From Balanoglossus misakiensis (taxonomy: Eukaryota > Hemichordata): a stretch of 64,000 nt of DNA. The stretch covers positions 9,734,001 through 9,798,000 of the forward strand of contig CM082589.2 in NCBI GenBank assembly GCA_040954595.2, written 5' to 3'. Positions 10,622 to 20,557 of this stretch are shown piece after piece (the stretch's first letter is position 1; every line of letters begins with the position of its first letter). The notes beneath the pieces were generated by a model. It saw only the letters and a program-made list of their open reading frames with translations. It did not search any database and was not told where the DNA came from. The translations under genes and the position numbers were made by a program.

Positions 10622-10880
10622 GTTTTATCGTTTTGTTGTGCATTTGTTTGTATACTATCATAAATTGTTGCCATATAGTGGAGACCATGGTTTTGATAGG
10701 TAGAGATTCTGCAAATTGTGAAGACGGTGCTGGGTCTGTAGGCTGGTACTGTTACTGTATGTGCGCTTGTGGTTTCCTGCTATATAATATGGGCCGTGTT
10801 GGTTTGCGTCGTGCGTTTGGCTGTGTTGACTTGTGCTGAATGCCCTGTACTGCTAGTGGTTGTCAAACTGGGGGTTGTAA
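10622..10880 (+). other. Leader between primer site and gag
   Basis: Untranslated leader of the Gmr1-like element. The gag frame is closed by TAA at 10878-10880. Nothing else is evident. Confidence 0.5.
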
Positions 10881-11272
10881 ATCGCGATACAGCAAAGCAT
10901 ATATGCAGAAAGAATATCTAAGATAGGGAGAAAATTTGGGTTGGAAGGGACTGCTTTAAAAGATTATGTTAGAGAGGAACAAATTAGACAGAGGGATCTT
11001 AGGGCTACTGAGAGAGAGGAGCAGAGAGAAGATAATAGGCGGCGCGAGGAACATGAGAGAGAGATACTGAAAATGCAAATTCACTTACAAGAATTAAAAT
11101 TGAAAGGGGAAAATACAGAACAGCAGGTTACTGAAAATAATTTGGCCAAAGCGCGTGCTCCGAGACTACAGGGTTTTCGTGAGGATGTTGATGATATGGA
11201 TGCGTACCTTCAACGTTTTCAGCGCTACGCCACTGCTCAGAAGTGGGAAAAAGATGTCTGGGGGTGAATCTC
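10881..11272 (+). pseudogene. Gag N-terminal part, Gmr1-like element
   Basis: The open frame from 10881 lacks an in-frame ATG (the TTG at 10941 is not a credible start). It encodes a GLEG-type N-terminus, then a strongly charged helix rich in Arg/Glu (residues ~35-75, coiled-coil-like), then RLQGFREDVDDMDAYLQRF, the usual lead-in to a gypsy-type capsid. The frame terminates at TGA just after DVWG. The capsid continues in another frame (next entry), so one or more small indels lie between about 11258 and 11290; a G5 run sits exactly there. Confidence 0.75.
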
Positions 11273-11278
11273 AGTGCA

Positions 11279-12713
11279 TATTGTTACAAGGTAAGGATGT
11301 ATCCACATACAACCAAATGCCTGCAGCGTCTGCAAATAATTATGATGAATTGAAACCAGAGTTATTGAGGGCTTACCAGTTAAGTGAGGAGAGTTTTCAT
11401 GACAAGTTCCGTTCGTGTATGCCACATTATGATGAAAGTGCTCAAAAGTTTATGGACCGTATTGGTGACTATTTGGGCAGATGGGTAGAACTGGCTGGTA
11501 CTCCAAAGACGTACAATGGGCTTACAGATCTGTTACTTCGAGAGCAGTTTATTGGAGTATGTTCCAGAGACATGGCAATGTTCATTAGAGAGCGACGGCC
11601 AGAGAATGTCCAAGAGATGGTATCTACTGCCTCAAAATACTTAGATGCCCGAGGGTGGTGGAAACTGCCAAGTAATGCCAAGAATAATCCAAGGAGCCAG
11701 CCGACAGCAAATACCAAGCCTTCTGTATATCCAAATCAAGTAAATAAGTTTAATAACAAAACCAATGGTTCCCATGTTTTTAAAGGTACGTGCTTCGTAT
11801 GTGGTAAAGGTGGTCATATGGCCAAAGATTGTAGAAGTAAGCCAAAGATGCATAAGACGGCGGTATTGTTAACTGAAGAAGATAGAAACTATCCACCTAA
11901 ACAAGAATGTACACATTGGGGCAACCGTCAACAGCCCAGGGGACTAGACACTGGTTATGCATGTATGGTGGTAGCAATGGAAATAGATAAAACAGATGCA
12001 ACACTGAATAAGGAGTTCGTGTTACCATGTGGTCATAAGCTCCCAGTGATGAGTGCTGCTTGTAGTGCCCATGGAGTGAAGAAGATGCCGGTAATGAAGG
12101 GATTGCTCGATGGTAAGCTGGTTAGCGTTTTGCGTGATAGTGGGTGTAGTAGCGTGGTAGTTCGAAGAAGTCTGGTGTCAAGTAATCAGCTGACTGGTGA
12201 GTACAGGACGTGTGTTCTGATAGATGGGACTATTAGAAGAGTACCTGTAGCCTCTATAAAAGTTGATACCCCTTACTTTGTTGGTGATGTTACTGCACTG
12301 TGCATGATGAACCATGTGTATGATTTAATACTGGGCAACATTGATGGTGTATCTGACCCTTCGAATCCTGATACTACATGGCAGGAACCATTGCCGACAT
12401 GTAGACTGTGTACAACTGTTGGACAGGTACCAGGTTTAGCAAATGCTGTGGAGACCAGAGCCCAGAAGATAGCCAACCAAAAACCAATCAGAGAGCTTAA
12501 AGTACCTAAAGCTGTTGGTGAAGTGGTGATGCCAGAGAAGCTTCAACAAGCTCAAGAAGAAGACTCCACTCTTGACAAACTACGTGAGAAGGCAATTTTG
12601 GGTGACGAGAAAGTGACTAGGAATGGAGGTAGGTTGAAGTTCATCATGAAAGATGGGATCCTGTACAGAGAGTTCAATTCGCCAATGGTCCAATTTGGTG
12701 AAAAGCTGTTACA
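11279..12713 (+). pseudogene. Gag capsid (SCAN-like), zinc knuckle, protease and integrase start, Gmr1-like element
   Basis: This frame carries a capsid segment at about 11340-11640. Motifs such as ESFHDKFRSC, LREQFIGVCSRDMAMFIRER and RPENVQEMV resemble the vertebrate SCAN domain, which is held to derive from Gmr1-like gag. A CX2CX4HX4C zinc knuckle (CFVCGKGGHMAKDC) is at 11791-11832. An aspartic protease has its active site DSG at 12136-12144 and a YDLILGN C-terminal motif. The pre-integrase strand motif DGILYREF follows. The gene is cut at 12713 by the DNA transposon; the ORF then reads 34 codons into foreign sequence. The frame continues exactly at 18190. Confidence 0.85.
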
Positions 12714-12754
12714 CACTGCGGGAAATACTAGAGCTATGTTGGGCAGTATTCCGC
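12714..12754 (+). repeat. Left terminal inverted repeat of the CACT transposon
   Basis: Outer CACTGC plus inner GGGCAGTATTCCG at 12741-12753. The bases between match poorly with the right end, so the repeat has a conserved tip and a conserved inner block. Confidence 0.75.
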
Positions 12755-12797
12755 GAAGCGCGAGCTCCCATGTTCACCATAGCAACGCATTGCCAAG

Positions 12798-13448
12798 ATG
12801 GCGGCGCCCGTGTTGATCGATGCCGAGAAAGTTATAAAACGCAAATTGCGAGAGGCAAAATCTGTGCTTAAACGTAAAAAATGCGTGTCGGACAATCTGT
12901 ATATACACCCACTCTTTGATGAACTTGAGGATGTGACAACAAGGGCCATATTTCGAAACGACAAGCTGTCAAAGGACAAGATTCGTTGGCGTGACGTCGC
13001 CGTATTTCCCATGTTTCAGCGTGATATGACCTACTGGCAGAAGACCTTCTACGCTCGGCTGTCAACATCCCCGTCGTTAAGGTCACCATGGCAAAGCAGC
13101 TTTACACGACAAATGCCGAGGGAAGTATTTGATGTTTTGCATCAGTTTGCTACTCGGACCGGTTTTGGTATCGACGAGAAGACCTCCAGGGCTATCATAA
13201 CCTTGACCTTCACAAGTTCCTTGAAGCTATTGTATGTGATACGGAAAGGTTATTGCTACGAGGGCGCTATCGGTCAGCATACAGAGAATATCCTAGAGAA
13301 GAAAGTCCGTGGAAAGAGGGTAGCTGTTATATTCACACCTGAGAAGCCCTGTGTTGTGAAATATTTTATCAACAGGGAGACTGTTGCTGTTAGATTCAGC
13401 TTTGGTGCCTGGAACAAACATGGAATTCCATTACATCCAGAGAACTGA
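12798..13448 (+). CDS. 216-aa ORF inside the CACT transposon, function unknown
   Basis: ATG in a strong context (AAGATGGCGG) 84 bp inside the left end opens 216 codons to TGA 13446-13448. The N-terminus is basic (KVIKRKLREAKSVLKRKK), followed by a mixed, largely soluble sequence; the C-terminus reads RETVAVRFSFGAWNKHG. No family is recognised, and no transmembrane segment or zinc motif is seen. A poly(A) signal AATAAA at 13577 follows. It converges tail-to-tail on the transposase-like gene, as expected for a second element-encoded protein. Middle residues 85-115 look less protein-like, and another frame there also stays partly open, so a compensated frameshift is possible. Confidence 0.55.
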   Translation: MAAPVLIDAEKVIKRKLREAKSVLKRKKCVSDNLYIHPLFDELEDVTTRAIFRNDKLSKDKIRWRDVAVFPMFQRDMTYWQKTFYARLSTSPSLRSPWQSSFTRQMPREVFDVLHQFATRTGFGIDEKTSRAIITLTFTSSLKLLYVIRKGYCYEGAIGQHTENILEKKVRGKRVAVIFTPEKPCVVKYFINRETVAVRFSFGAWNKHGIPLHPEN

Positions 13449-14300
13449 ACCCTATTGATTTTTCACACTGATTCAACCCATCTGAGGAACATTTTTTTCC
13501 TGATCTGTGGCACATGTTGTTCAGTGTAGATGTATCAGTCTGTCAAGACAGTCCTCTCACAATTGACATATATTCAAATAAAAAAAGGAAAATTAGAAGA
13601 CTCAAAAATTCATCACTTGTCTTTATTTATCTACATTCAATACAAATGAACAGATAATGTTTACAAAATTTCCTAAACTGTAAAATTCTTTTTTTCCATC
13701 ATTATTGTAACATAGATTTTTCATTAGTTTCAGAAAAAAATGTATGTTACCTACAATCAACATTGATAAGTCAATCAAAACTGCTCATCTAACAGTTAAC
13801 CAGGATTTCTGGTCTAAATTTAATTAATATTTACAATTAATTCCATGACAAAATTTATAAATATCAAGAATTTGATGAGACTTAATTCTTTATTTTTTCA
13901 CAAATTCATTAAAATTTCGTGCAGGTGCAGAATAAACAACTCCTCAAGAAAAATGTAAAACTTTTCTATCAAGCTTATGTATGTCATACATTTTAATTTT
14001 GCAAAGCACTGCAATCACTATACGATTAAGGGTTTATTCACAATACTTAATAGTGGTAAGATAAGTTTCAATTTCCCTGTCCCCATACATGCACACATAT
14101 ACAAAATCCCATAAGAAACATATCATCTCCAGTTCAAAAAGTGTGAATTCATGTGATTTGTGATCTCCATTTTTATTAAATGCAGCTCTCAACTACAGAT
14201 GAGTCTTTATAATTCTGTAATGTAATTAATACTATAGTTATCCTTTAATTCTAAAGTAGCACACAGTGACACAATCCACTGTTTCAAATTCAATCATTGT
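13449..14300. other. Convergent 3' untranslated regions inside the transposon
   Basis: AT-rich non-coding sequence between the two convergent genes. AATAAA at 13577 serves the plus-strand ORF; TTTATT near 13621 (AATAAA on the minus strand) could end the transposase-like transcript. Confidence 0.5.
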
Positions 14301-17280
14301 TCACAGCATAAGTTTCTTGAGTTTATTTGATATTTTACCAGTGACAGCTGCTTTTTTTATGTCATCCATAATTGGGTCAACACATATTTCACAGGCAGTC
14401 ATTGTTTCATTTTTTTAAATTGCCACACATACAGTAGCCTGCATTCTCATAATATCGACTGGGAATGTATTTTTCTTTTTCTTTAAGCTCAAATTGACCT
14501 ACATTTGCATTTCTATAGTTGTCAGCTTTTGGACTTTTGTTCCTCAGCCAAAAAAGCATCACATATTCGTGTCGAAATATGAGGGCCCACCTATTTTGAG
14601 GTGTAGAATTTTCACTGAATTCTAGCAGGCGTAGATGCTTTGCCTCTCTGCCTTCCATTGTGTTTAGGCCTAATCCCAGACTGAATTGCTTATAGATACT
14701 AGTGGTGTGTTTTGGGACTACATAACCAATGTGCCACACAGTATTATTGACATTCAGAAACAGGGAATGTAGATTAAAGTACCACCGACACTTATGCCTA
14801 AGTACAAGCAAATCTCCCTCATTTATGTTGAATCGTGAGAATAACAAAGTGATATCTCTAAGCAAGATACCAGTATATGTGTAGAGAGCTAATTGAGCCC
14901 GACGCTTTGGTCTGTCTGTATCGCTTCTCAATGCTAATACCAATCCTATGAAATGCCAAGCAAGTTTGCGAGACTCCTCACCAGTGAAGCGATAAACCAC
15001 ATTAATGTTGGCATTTGACTTGACACTATTTTCATTGAAGTATTTTACAATCTTATTATACAACTTTCCAGCTTTTACTTGATATTTTAGGGCAGACAGG
15101 AATTTGTACAGATATGACTCGTTAGGTAGATTCTCAATTTTAACTCCATTTTCACGACCCTTTTCCGAAGTGTGGGCAACTGCGTCAATCAGTAATCGTT
15201 GGAAGTAGTATTGCCATGCATTGTTCTTTAAATGCAATGGCTCAGCCTTGGCACAATCAATAAATCTACCCAACGGTGGTACAAATTCCTGTCTTGACCT
15301 CAGACTGGCTATAAATTGTGTGATTTTGGGTCGCACTGTTTTGGGCTTTCCAGTTTTAATTTTCTTAGTTGACTTCAACTTTTCAACAGCTTCTGCATCT
15401 TTAATTCTTTTCTGATATTTCCATTCATCCCACTTCTGACCTGGGCCAATTTCTGCTCCAATACAATCAATATCATTTTTGGAACGTTAGCAAATGAGCT
15501 GAAATACTTTGCTGCATTGCTTAGTTCTCCAGACACACTGGCCAATCCCTTCTGATCAAAGGGTAAAAGTGACACCTGAAAAGTTACATCAAGACTGCCA
15601 ACTTTATATTTACGTTTCTCAATACACTCAAGGTCTTTTGACAATGCAATTGCAAATTCAATCATTATGGGGTCATCCTCTTTTATGTTTGCCCCTAATA
15701 GGAGAAAATTGTGGTCTGGGCTAGCAACACGGTGGGTCACATTCAAGAAACTAACTAGCCATGCAGTGGCCTGTCCATGTTTGCCAAACGGAGCCCCGTC
15801 AGCACCTATACTGATTTGAAATGAGCCCTCCTGTTTACCGAACCAGTTAAGAATATCAGGCTGTGTTTCCCCCATATTTAAATATAAACTGGCAATCTTA
15901 ATAAGCAACTCCTCAGGGTTTCTTTTTAAGCCGACTTGTTTGCCTTCAGATGATATAATTGGCTCAAGATTTCCAATGTCAAGGTTACTTACATACTGTA
16001 CAACTTTTGTGTATGGGAGCAGTCTTGGTATTCTACAGCCAGAATGAATTTCTAATGCTTTCCTAGGATGTTTCAAGTTGGAGAACATCTGAAGTTCACT
16101 CTGCCTCAGACAGTTATATTTTCGTTTGGATAGCACTCCGCCCTCATACATAGTTCTGACACTCCTCACCAAATTGTTCTCACTTTTCTCAAATTTACTG
16201 ATGTATTTATCAAATACTGATGGCATTACTTTTTTACTGATTTGGGGAGAGGTTCTGAAGAATGTTTTCATTTGGTCAGGAGTGGCAGAATTAACAAGAG
16301 TATACCACAAACCATCAAGTGCTGCTTTTGGTGGATGTAGTACATTCGGTTTATTTATACCTTTGGCTGGGCTTACATCTGTAGTTGCTACATGAATATT
16401 TATGGCTGCTGATAAGGTTTCACACCTACGTTCATACTGTTGACGTCGCGACAGCTTCAAAGATTCACTATTATCTGCACATACTTCAGTGTTCTTGTGG
16501 ACCCATTTAGAGCGTTTCACATTAACAACATCAACAGGAATCTGAAAGATTAAGTGTGTGATAAATATATACTAATTAGAATATAATCATTATATATAAA
16601 ATAAAATCTTCTTACAAGTTAATCATTAATTTAAATGTCCTTGATAAGAAATACACACGTGTAGCCTGTATTTTTCTGACAACTTCTGCAATAAAAATCC
16701 TAAAAAATATACATAGTTTGTTGGAAAACCTAGATGTTTTGCATCAAAGCTGAACCCATTTTGTTATCATTGTTTACACAGGATCATGTGACATGAAGTT
16801 CAAAAAGCGAATTTGGGCTAAAATTTGAAGAGGATTTATACAAATCTGAGATTTTTAAAATTATGACTAAGTCTATTTATCTGATCTAGCTTACCTTTCT
16901 CTTATTATTCTTTGTAGCTAAGATCTCACAAATCTTACTGTTCTTCTTCTCTAGTCTAGCTAGCTGGGTTGAGGATTTTTTACTAGTCTCCTAGCTGCAC
17001 TCAACTTATTCAACTTATCCTGAATTATGCTTTCTTCCTCATCTCTCTTTCTCTTTCTCTGTCTACACCACTCTCCTAAGTTAAACCTGTGTTTAGTCTG
17101 TCCTCTCTTTGTTCTAACTACCAATAGGTTGTTGGCCACGCTCCCAGACAAAGATCTAGTCTTCAATTTCTCCTGATATAGTTGTTGTAAACACTTCTCT
17201 TCAGCTACCTGTCTCGCTATCTTTTGGTCCTTTGCCCACTGGCCTATGTTGAAGTAACTTTTCCCTTTTCTATTCGGCAT
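14301..17280 (-). CDS. Transposase-like gene of the CACT transposon, two exons, three frame breaks at A-runs
   Basis: Exon 1 runs 17280 to 16895 from ATG (PNRKGKSYFNIGQW). It contains two related basic modules (FNIGQWAKDQK and FNLGEWCRQRK about 58 residues apart). A donor AAAG/GTAAGC and an acceptor CTTTCAG bound a 353-bp intron (16894-16542). Exon 2 runs 16541 to 14301. It carries ADGAPFGKHGQATAW (Asp codon at 15798-15800), SVSGELSNAAKYFSSFANV, EPLHLKNNAWQYYF, and a C-terminal CMCG...CEIC cysteine cluster. Three frame changes occur, at T6 16976-16981, T5 15476-15480 and T7 14410-14416 (plus-strand T runs). Each is resolved by one additional base, giving one protein of about 835 residues. Related proteins exist, from memory, in cnidarians and other invertebrates; the family name is unknown to me. 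A transposase role is inferred from position. Confidence 0.65.
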
Positions 17281-18144
17281 AACAATAGACAAACTTTTAA
17301 GAAGTGCGCTACTCCTGTTGAATAGTTTGCCCCACATGGCTCTAAATCTATACCTGAAAAGGGTGAACAAGAGAAATATCTTTACAATAATTATCTATCC
17401 GAGGGAAGCAAAAACAAAACACCTGCTCATTATACTTCCTCCAGAAATTGAGGTCAAAGGTGACATAGAAAGAATGTGGGTAACCTTACCATAACAATCT
17501 CGCCCATTCATTTTTTTCTTATTTCGTTTTCACCCTCGAATTTCCAGCGAATTATATCAAGAATATATTTTAGCACAAACTATTGGTTTCTGATTTTTCA
17601 GTTACGGTCTTATTTTCTGTCAATTCTATGAACAATATCACCATGTCGCCGAAAATTCGAAGCGCCGCCATTACAATCAATGTAACCCGTGCTGCTGCCA
17701 AGGAACACACAGGGTCGTATATTTTCGCTTGGTATGATTTCGTCATATTGCTTGTAGCAGCATTTTAAACATGGAATCCTATGTTTACGTATAAAAGACT
17801 AAATTCGTATGGTTTTCAAATTGAAAAAAACAATTCTGTGAAGCTGAATCGTTGTAATTTTTAGTGTTTGTTTATGGTTGCTTAGGACGGCTTCTGCTAT
17901 AGCAACAGCCAGGGACTGTCAGCGGGTGATCAAAATGTTCAAGTTATTTGGCTGATACACATAAATAACACAGCAGAATCGCAACTTTATTTCATATTGT
18001 CTCTGACATCTTGCTAATTTTACTAAACAAAACTTGGAATAAAGCAATATTACTCACCGAATTATGCTGTGCATCGACAGCTGTGTTCGATCGCGAACGC
18101 CATTACTGTGTCTAATTAAATATTCATGAGCTTCATAGGCTGCC
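17281..18144 (-). other. 5' flank of the transposase-like gene
   Basis: Upstream region inside the transposon. Possible splice signals (donor near 17489, acceptor near 17354 on the minus strand) suggest a non-coding or short first exon, but its joined frame does not match the gene convincingly. Confidence 0.35.
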
Positions 18145-18186
18145 ACGGAAATACTGCCCATAGGTGGCGTCGTTCAAGCTGTAGTG
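18145..18186 (-). repeat. Right terminal inverted repeat of the CACT transposon
   Basis: Read inward: CACTAC, then after the same 27-bp offset GGGCAGTATTTCCG (18159 leftward). It has one extra T compared with the left repeat. Confidence 0.75.
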
Positions 18187-18189
18187 ACA

Positions 18190-19805
18190 GGTGGTGGTTC
18201 CCAGAGTGTATCGTAACCAGGTGATGAGACTAGCCCATGAATCAGTGCTGGGTGGTCACCACGGAACTCACAAGACCACAGACAAGATCCTCAGCAACTT
18301 CGTTTGGCCTGGGCTAACATCAGATGTTTCCCGTTACTGTCAGTCCTGTGATTCATGTCAACGGACACAACCAAAGGGACGGGTGACCAAGGTACCACTT
18401 GGAAGTATGCCACTAATAGATATCCCTTTCCTACGTATTGCAGTAGACCTGGTTGGCCCTATTCATCCATGCACTGAACGCAAGAATAGGTACATACTTA
18501 CTGTTGTTGATTATGCAACACGCTATCCGGAGGCTGTTGCATTGACTAACATTGATACCAAGACTGTTGCAGAGGCGCTCCTGGACATCTACTCAAGAGT
18601 GGGGTGTCCACGTGAAATTCTGACAGATCAAGGAACTCAATTTACATCAGATGTGATGCGTGAGGTCAGCCGGCTTTTGTCTATAAAGCAGATGACTACC
18701 ACCCCATACCACCCAGCATTCAATGGTCTAGTGGAACGGTTCAATGGTACATTGAAACTCATGCTCAGGAAGATGTGTGAGGAACGTCCAACATATTGGG
18801 ATCGTTATCTGAATGCTTTACTATTTGCCTACAGAGAAACGCCTCAATCGAGCACAGGATTCTCTCCGTTTGAGTTACTTTATGGGAGGAGTGTGCGTGG
18901 TCCAATGGCTATCTTGAAAGAACTATGGACTGGAGAGATCAGTGAACCAGAAACCAAAACGACTTATCAATACATCCTTGATCTTCAAAAGAAATTAAAG
19001 AAGGCATGCGATTTAGCAAGACAAGAACTGAAGATATCACAAGGCAAATACAAGTCCTACTACAATAGAAAGGCCAAATGGAGGAAGTTCAACAAAGGTG
19101 ACGAGGTGTTATTGCTACTACCTACTGACCATAATAAACTACTTATGCACTGGAAGGGTCCTTTTCCAGTGGTGGAGAAAGCGAGCAATATGGATTACAA
19201 GATTGACTTTGGTCATAGGGTGAAAACATTCCATGCCAACCTGTTGAAGAGGTACTATCGAAGAACTGATCAGCTAGATGAAGTATCAGCTGGACTTCTT
19301 GAGATTGTGTGTGTATCTGTGATAGATGAGCAGAGTTATGAATCTTCAGAAGTACAAGAGAACACAGGGGTTAAAGTAAACGATGACTTACTGCGGGTTC
19401 CTGCATTCAAGCAGAAAGAATTTGCTGCAGATGTGAATGTATGTGACAACTTGTCAGACATACAGAAGCAAGTGGTGAGGAGGTTGCTGATCAATTACAA
19501 AGATATGTTAACTGATATTCGTGGTAACACCAACCTGGGTTTCCATGACATCAAGTTGATGGATCCAACACCAGTATGCAGTAGGCCATACCCCATCCCT
19601 CATGCACTCCGTGAAGCAGTGAAAGATGAAGTCAAAACGATGATTAAGATGGGAGTAGCTGAACCTTCAGAGAGTCCATATGCTGTTCCACTGGTAATGG
19701 TGAAGAAATCTGATGGGTCCAATCGTTGTTGTGTTGACATGAGAAAGCTCAATCGCATAACAGTGTTTGATGCAGAGCCTACACCAGACCTGAGTGAGCT
19801 TTTTG
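18190..19805 (+). pseudogene. Integrase and start of reverse transcriptase, Gmr1-like element
   Basis: Continues the interrupted Pol. It begins with the HHCC zinc-binding region (LAHESVLGGHHGTHKTTDK ... CQSCDSC, ~18230-18360). The DD35E core follows: Asp 18446-18448 (AVDLVGP), Asp 18626-18628 (LTDQGTQF), Glu 18734-18736 (GLVERFNG), 35 residues between the last two. A GPF module (HWKGPFPVVEKA) lies near 19150. Unlike normal gypsy elements, RT then follows in the same frame (SRPYPIPHALREAVKDEV, SPYAVPLVMVKKSDGSNR, CCVDMRKLN). The frame is lost at 19799-19812, where CTTTTTG is tandemly duplicated (7 bp), producing the TAA at 19814. Confidence 0.9.
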
Positions 19806-20200
19806 CTTTTTGCTAAGTTATCCAAGGATCACTATTTCACTAAAGTAGATCTCAGCAAAGAATATTGGCAAGTCCCGTTGACTGATAATTCTAAACAATT
19901 GACGGCATTTATCACGCATGATGGGCTATACCAATTTATCAAAATGCCTTTCGGACTTGTAAATAGTGCTGCGACTTTTAGCAGAATTATGAGAAGATTG
20001 TTAAGAGATATGAAGAACGTAGACAACTATATCGATCACATACTGATCCACACTGCATCATGGGAAGAACATATCAAGACAATTACAGATTTGATGAGCA
20101 GACTACGAAAGGCAAAGTTAACAGCGAGACCAACTAAGTGTTATGTGGGTTATGAGCAGATCGATTTCCTGGGTCATGTGGTTGGTCATGGTGAACTAGT
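19806..20200 (+). pseudogene. Reverse transcriptase palm fragment, Gmr1-like element
   Basis: After the 7-bp duplication the RT continues in another frame: KVDLSKEYWQVPL, FIKMPFGLVNSAATFSR, then YIDHILIH where the catalytic box should read YIDD. The second Asp is His (codon CAC 20037-20039), which should abolish polymerase activity. FLGHVVGHGEL follows, and recognisable homology ends near 20200. RNase H is absent, so this is a dead, truncated copy. Confidence 0.88.
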
Positions 20201-20306
20201 CCTGTTTCAAAATGACCTACATTACAGGTCCTATGCACACGTATTACATGTTCTGATTGGTTTATCCACTTCTCTAAGGTCCACTTGCGGCTCGCTGATT
20301 GGAGGG

Positions 20307-20557
20307 ACCTTATGTGTTAGGTCTTATTACTATGTATTATTCACCAGACCTTGTAGGTTAGGTCTTATTACAATGCATTATTCACTTTACAGCTCCCTGA
20401 TTGGTTAATGTGTAGGTCTGGTCCTCCAGTGTTCACTGCCTCATTATGCAGGACCTTGTAGGTTAGGTCTTATTAATATGTATTTATTCACCATACAGCT
20501 CCCTGATTGGTTAACGTGTCAGTCTGGTCCCCCCAGTGTTCACTGCCTCATTGTGAA
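20307..20557. repeat. ~105-bp minisatellite, about 2.4 copies
   Basis: Units start with acctt(g/a)t at 20307 (partial, 41 bp), 20348 and 20453. The two full copies share taggttaggtcttatta, acagctccctgattggttaa and cagtgttcactgcctcatt. Confidence 0.8.

Larger units (their letters stand above)
12714..18186. mobile_element. 5,473-bp CACT-ended DNA transposon (CMC/EnSpm-Chapaev-like)
   Basis: The left end reads CACTGC and the right end, read inward, CACTAC. At identical distance (27 bp) from each end follows GGGCAGTATT(T)CCG, so the terminal inverted repeats are partly conserved and spaced alike. The element is flanked by ACA at 12711-12713 and at 18187-18189. Removing the element and one ACA rejoins the integrase reading frame precisely. 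CACTA/CACTG ends with a 3-bp duplication fit the CMC superfamily. Contents: a minus-strand transposase-like gene (17280-14301) and a convergent plus-strand ORF (12798-13448). Confidence 0.8.
10585..20200 (+). mobile_element. Gmr1-like Ty3/gypsy retrotransposon, interrupted and 3'-truncated
   Basis: Domain order on the plus strand is gag, zinc knuckle, aspartic protease, integrase, GPF module, reverse transcriptase. Integrase before RT is the Ty1/copia-like order of the Gmr1 group, opposite to ordinary gypsy elements. A 5.5-kb DNA transposon (12714-18186) splits it. RNase H and the 3' LTR are missing: homology stops near 20200, shortly after the RT motif FLGHVVGHGEL. Frame lesions in gag and RT and a changed RT catalytic residue make it defective. 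The start given is the LTR end; the true 5' end lies upstream. Confidence 0.85.

Noticed and set aside
12273-12476. Minus-strand ORFs opposite the gag-protease region
   Set aside because: Shadow frames of the retroelement coding sequence.
12741-18159. GGGCAG...CTGCCC as the transposon ends
   Set aside because: No target duplication flanks that pair. Moving outward 27 bp on both sides gives CACT tips, a 3-bp duplication and a restored reading frame.
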